Below are positions 58,498 to 64,000 of a DNA stretch of 64,000 bases, one piece after another. Source of the DNA: Melampsora larici-populina 98AG31. Its lineage: Eukaryota > Basidiomycota > Pucciniomycetes > Pucciniales > Melampsoraceae. The notes under the pieces were generated by a model. The model was given only the letters and a program-made list of their open reading frames with translations. It searched no databases and was not told the DNA's origin. How positions within the stretch are numbered: the first letter of the stretch is position 1; each line of letters opens with the position of its first letter. The stretch spans positions 436,244 through 500,243 of the forward strand of contig NW_006768784.1 of NCBI RefSeq assembly GCF_000204055.1. The letters run 5' to 3'. The translations under genes and the position numbers were made by a program.

Positions 58498-61400
58498 GTA
58501 TGATAATTACCACGTCAGTTTAAGTTGGAATCCTTGAACTCCTTGCAATGAAAATTCTACTGCTCTGCTCATAAGAGCTAACCCTTGGCTTCCATCTCCT
58601 GACACTGTGATACTATTCCTTTGATTGGCTTCAAACCCAAACCTTTGGCATGTCTCTCTCAGCCACCTGCTACAAATTCAATATCAATCTCTTTCTTGAT
58701 CCAACTAATTTGGTTTTTTACTAAGAAACGCTGGTTGCAAAATTGAATACATACATGCTTCTGGTTTGTTTGAGGATCTCAAATAATAAGATCAAACAAC
58801 TTGGTAAATTTAGTTGCCAATGAGTGAATCATGTGTCATTCTATGGATCAGATCAAGGGTTTTGTCAGCATAATGCTTTTTGAACTACTCATGGCTTATG
58901 ATATCTGTTTCAACTTCAAGCAAGGACCATGTAAGTTCTTTTCTCTTACCAAAGATACATCAATCTGGCCTTTAAGACTTTTACAAATGAGAAGCCTACT
59001 CCAGTCTGCCTCTTTGGAGTCATCAAGAGAAAAAGAGTGCTTTGGCCTTTGGCATAATTTGTAATACATGAGGTAACCCTTGCTTATTTTTCGCTGGTCT
59101 GTATATAGGAATGATTCAAAGCATCACATGGTTCCATTTGCAAAAAAACTGGGATCACCATGGATGTCAATGAGGCATTTAGAAATGATGAAAGATCAAT
59201 TTTCTTTCAACTTTATGTGCAGTCAATCTGGTTTCTCACTGTTTGAAAAGTCTTTACAATTGATCTCATCATATCTCTTGATATCCTATAATTCTGGATT
59301 ATATGAATGAACTCGTGAATTTGGGTACATACTCTGTCAGTTGAAGCTCATGGAATATTATCACTCCTGCTTTTAAAAATCTTGGCTCATGAGTACTACA
59401 TTACTTTCTTGAGCTATTGGAACAGGGTATTCAGTCCTTCAAGATTATGATCAAGAATTAATTCAATAGCAAAGAAAGTGGTGTTGGTCTTAGATTATTT
59501 ATAGTCATCATCCATATTCTGAAAGACATGTATTGTTCCTCACATCTGGACCTAAACCAAAAAAATGTGTCATACTATAGCTCAAGTGTTCATCAGGTGA
59601 AATGGTCTTGGTAATCATGATCCAAGATTAATGTAGCTGTATGAAGAAAGGTTTGAGAATGTAAAGCTATAAAGGTTCAAAGTATCTCACTTTCACCAAG
59701 AGGCTACTCAACAACACATAATATCTGCAGCGCATAGACCTACACAGCCTGTCTACAAAAGGCACTACAACTTCAAGCATAGTTAAGGTGTGTTACATCA
59801 TACAGCAAAGTGAGATCACAGCTCAACCACTGAGACTTTATGGGAAATGTCAACACCTCATCTAACAGGGAGAATATGCTCTTATTCCCTGAGCTGTTTT
59901 TCAGAGTAACTCATGCCACACTTAGTGTTCTGTTCTTTGTTTCTCTAAATTGCATCTTCCTTTGTGGTTCATCTTCAAAACAAACTACAGTCAAACCCCT
60001 GTATATCCATACCTCTCCATGGTAAGCAAATTCTATGGCTATGGAGGGGTTGTGTCTTTGTTGGGTAGACCTCTATAGACATACATTGCTATATATCAAA
60101 ATCCTTCTAAAGACATGGAAAAAATAGGTTGAGCTCCCAGCTGATCTTGATGAACATTACAACAATTCCCAATGTGTGTGATCTAAGGTGGGTTTGTTTT
60201 GTCAAGTAATTTGGCCACTGTGGCATTGAGTGCTTACACTTTTTTCATTCTTGAGCAAATGTTATCTAGTTAGACAAGGTCTTTAGGGACTTGTCAATTG
60301 TATTCCAACATTTTTTTGCATAATTTTTATAAATTCAGACAAGTTGTTTGTGAAAAAATCTTTTTACAACAACATATTTTTAATTTGGGACACCTAAAAA
60401 GGTGCTGTAAAAAATTTACACACATTTTACAACAACGGGCAAGTTGGTGCAGCATAAAGATACACAAAGAAATATAGCTTGGCACCTCCTATTATATTGT
60501 ATTGAATTGTATCAAATCATATCTTTATGGCCATTGCAATTTGTTGGCAGTTGGATTGACAAGAATCTGGCTCAGCTGGTCCCACAACACGTTTTGGGGC
60601 AGTGAGAGTCTTGTGGCAAGTGTGTATGCTGTCCAGTAGTGAGTCCAAGTTAGGTAGCTGCTTGTGCATAATTTGCTTGCTCCAGGGATAGATATCAGAG
60701 CAGGAGTTTGACTATGTTTAATTCGGAGGTTCTGTGTGGGATTTGTATGGGGGGTTTGAGTTGATAAAAGTGGAGTTGATGGGTATAGGATGGAGCAGAA
60801 GGTCTGATTGGAAAGTCAATTGGCATGACTCTTAGTTGTGTTATGGCTGAAGACAGCTAGAGGCCTATGTAGCCTGGCCTACAGCACTGCCACTGGGAAA
60901 TGAGGTTTTCACTAGCTGTGAAAGAGAGGGGGTGGTAAGGCTACCAAGGGAGATTATGGGGATATTGGGATCCCTTTTTTGTTTGGCTCAAATGGGGCAT
61001 CTTATGAAAAGCTTGATCTAGCTATCTTAAATAAGCATTGCCTATGTACACTATTCTACGTCAGAGCATCATTTTGACAATGGATCTCCATACGTAGACA
61101 GGTGAAGTTATTGCAGATGACGTTCTCCACTTCAGAGCTTGAAGGCAAAGCTTTAAGCCGGATTGTCACGGGTTAATGGTAAATTTGTATCGCATGGAAA
61201 CGTGCCGGTCCTGCTCAGAGTACCACTCCAGCTTAGAGGATGAGCTCCCCGATATAGGGGCTGAATCACGTCGAGGGGACTCAGGAGAAATCGTGGTTGG
61301 TGTGAAGCAAATCATGAGAGGCAATGCATTGGCATCAATGTGAGCAAACCAGTAAATTTCATCTCAGCATAGGAGTTCTAACTTGCAAGCGATAATTGGA

Positions 61401-61759
61401 CGAGTAAGGCATGATATCCTGATCACTCTCAGAGAAGGTGAGATATCTGAAGAGGCCCAAACTGCTGGTTGTGAGGTCATTACGAGGGCGATTACACTGT
61501 GATTGAATAGTCACTGAAAGGAAGGTTTGCATATTGGCCACTGAGAAACTATTTTGGGTAGCAAAACGCATAGGTCGACGCTCATCTGATCCGTGATGAC
61601 ATAATTGGTAACAACGTGCAATGTGAGACCGACAACCAAGACGCACGAGCTCGAGGAAACCAGATCTTGGGACCGAATGAAGCGTTGACAATGAAAAGCC
61701 TATGAAGTATAGCTGATTACAAGTTGACATACGCGCAACAGTTAACACACAGATCGTAT
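58498..61759. other. 3.3-kb stretch without a supported gene
   Basis: Decayed-looking sequence. A minus-strand frame near 58.50-58.67 kb reads protein-like (RETCQRFGFEAN) but is broken. Near 59993 a sequence CAGTCAAACCCCTGTATATC resembles the terminus of pogo/Tigger-type transposons, with a partial complement nearby (GGAGGGGTT at 60045), but a far end was not found. The rest shows only short ORFs. Confidence 0.4.
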
Positions 61760-62304
61760 TCAGGTTGAGGCAGGAGTTGAAGGTTTTCGTTTAGCAACAG
61801 TTCCTTCTCGGAAACCATTCTTGAATCGGCGGGAGACAGTCTTGAGGTATCTCATGCGACCAGTACCGGTGGTGTGACGGCGCTTGGCCTGATAGACACA
61901 GGAATCACGTATACGGAGTAATGTCAGCGAGGCTTCAACAGGAACAAGTCGAGAGGTTCGGGCTTCACCTTTTCACCCCATTCGTACGAGCGTGTCTTAG
62001 CGGCTGGGTAACCACATGCGGCACAAGCTAAAATTGCAGACAGACCAAGGTTGGGCAAGATAATGTCAGTGTGAAGCGGTTGCGAGGAAAGTTCGTGGTG
62101 AGCCGTACTTTTCTTCTGCTTGTGGAATGATCGTCGACCACATCGGCGGCAGGAGGTGTGAGTCTTGCTGTGACGCTTACCGAACGAGGAAGTACCTTTC
62201 GTCTGTAATTTACCGAGTTCAAATCAAATGTCCATAAGTCTATCAGTGCTCGATCGGGTTAAGGGATGCGGAGTGTGTAGAAACTGGGTGGAAACACCTA
62301 CCAT
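61760..62304 (-). CDS. RPL37: 60S ribosomal protein eL37
   Basis: Four coding exons, 62304-62302 (ATG only), 62202-62109, 62027-61969 and 61888-61760, join in phase to 94 residues, the normal length. The protein begins [19 protein letters not shown], has the zinc-binding Cys pairs CRRCG and CAACG, and continues [18 protein letters not shown] and [20 protein letters not shown]. It is a structural protein of the large ribosomal subunit. An intron right after the start codon is common in ribosomal protein genes of these fungi. It is divergent from the ubiquitin-eS31 gene. Confidence 0.96.
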
Positions 62305-62583
62305 CTTGAAGCCGTTCGGCGAGTCTTGAAGAGGGTGTTTTGTCGATTGCGGGCAGAGCCTTCTAGTCCCGGTAACCTTCCAAGGAGGGAGGCGGCAGTG
62401 TGTGGGGGAAATTTGAAACCTAAGTACAGTCCGCCTAACCTAGTTTTGTGTAACTCATTGTCACGCCGGTACCGTCAATTCGACCACACAGTGTGTGAGT
62501 ATGAGTGCGCTAGTAACAAACTTTCGACGACGCACCATAGTTCCTAGGACCTCTCTTCCGACAGAGCAGGAATACTTATCAAG
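62305..62583. promoter_or_regulatory. Shared divergent promoter of RPL37 and ubiquitin-eS31
   Basis: 279 bp separate the two start codons. Both genes encode ribosomal proteins and must draw their core promoters from this interval. A CCTAGGACCT string lies near 62541. No TATA box is obvious. Confidence 0.7.
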
Positions 62584-63441
<858 letters not shown>

Positions 63442-64000
63442 GCTTGAGCCAACTGTCGCATCAATGCTCCCTCGGCTGGTGTACAATTGTTGATGATCTA
63501 TGATATATGAATCACCCATACGCTAATGTCATGCGCCCTTCGACCTACATGTCGCGTTAACCGCACAAGCTGGCAAAGGTCCTGATTCGTCCTCTTGCCA
63601 ATGTGTCCCGCGCCCAACGTTCCCATCGTGTTTAAATTCCGAAAGAGACTGATGTTGACCATTTACCCACCAAGTGCAAGAGAGCCGCCAATGATAAGTG
63701 GAAAGATAATACTTGAACTCAATATACGCTCTATAGCTTACAATACAACTGTTATGCCAAACACAATGCCATTGTTTCCGCATGCCTATGAGTTCGACAG
63801 GTTTTGCCACTGAGATCGTTTATCTGGTCTGTTTGAATTAGTGAGCAGTTCTTAGCTCCCATCGCAAGCAGACGTCCAATCATCACGGTATGTACTGCAA
63901 GTCGACGTGGAAAACAGCCATTGAGGCTTCAACCTGACGTTGGAGTTACAATGCCTCTGCTTGGAGCGGGTTACCTCCTCTCAACAGTTTGCGTCCTTTG
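63442..64000. other. 3' flank of ubiquitin-eS31, no gene recognised
   Basis: Contains the likely poly-A region of the fusion gene and unassigned sequence to the window end. Confidence 0.4.

Overview
The window looks like a repeat-rich stretch of a basidiomycete nuclear genome, most likely a rust fungus or close relative (Pucciniomycotina). The reasons are many short introns (about 60-110 bases, GT..AG) even in short genes, basidiomycete-type transposable elements, a DUF6589 protein next to a RecQ-like helicase, a small secreted cysteine-containing protein, and a fused fatty-acid dioxygenase/P450. Species cannot be fixed from sequence alone. Exon models below were built by hand from open frames, splice signals and phase.

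Layout. 1-10 kb is nested transposons: a strong hairpin, a Tc1/IS630-type transposase gene, and a tyrosine-recombinase retrotransposon (minus strand) whose repeats are in the split order A1-ORFs-B1-A2-B2. That element split an older TA-flanked inverted-repeat element, and a 403-bp MITE sits at its outer edge. 10.3-12 kb is a decayed quinone oxidoreductase-like gene. 12-15.5 kb holds nothing recognised. 15.5-17 kb is a protein kinase-like gene whose DFG motif reads AFG. 17-22 kb is a field of foldback elements plus a Copia relic. 22.8-23.4 kb is a four-exon small secreted protein gene. 25.2-35.0 kb is a host gene block on the minus strand: a proline-rich nuclear-type protein, a P-loop polynucleotide-kinase-like protein, and a Ppo-type linoleate dioxygenase/P450 fusion.

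35.6-42.1 kb is the most unusual unit. A RecQ-like helicase and a six-exon DUF6589 protein face each other tail to tail, with 131 bp between stop codons. They are enclosed by a candidate 24-bp terminal inverted repeat whose 5 mismatches are all transitions. I read it as a possible two-gene mobile element. 43.2-47.1 kb is a Tad/I-type LINE with a long target duplication, one internal stop and a damaged RT active site. 47.5-48.9 kb is an unspecific-peroxygenase-like heme-thiolate gene, and 50.3-50.9 kb a small MRX7-like gene. 51.5-58.5 kb is an intact Ty3/Gypsy element with apparently identical 360-bp LTRs and a CATTG target duplication. The window ends with RPL37 and the ubiquitin-eS31 fusion, transcribed divergently from a 279-bp shared promoter.

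Functional links. RPL37 and ubiquitin-eS31 are a plausible co-regulated ribosomal pair. The dioxygenase/P450 fusion and the peroxygenase are both heme oxygenases acting on lipid-like substrates, but 12 kb of transposons separates them, so joint action is only a guess. In-frame TGA codons in three transposon ORFs all sit in TTGA, as expected if CGA after T was mutated, which fits the CpG-type hypermutation reported for Pucciniomycotina repeats.
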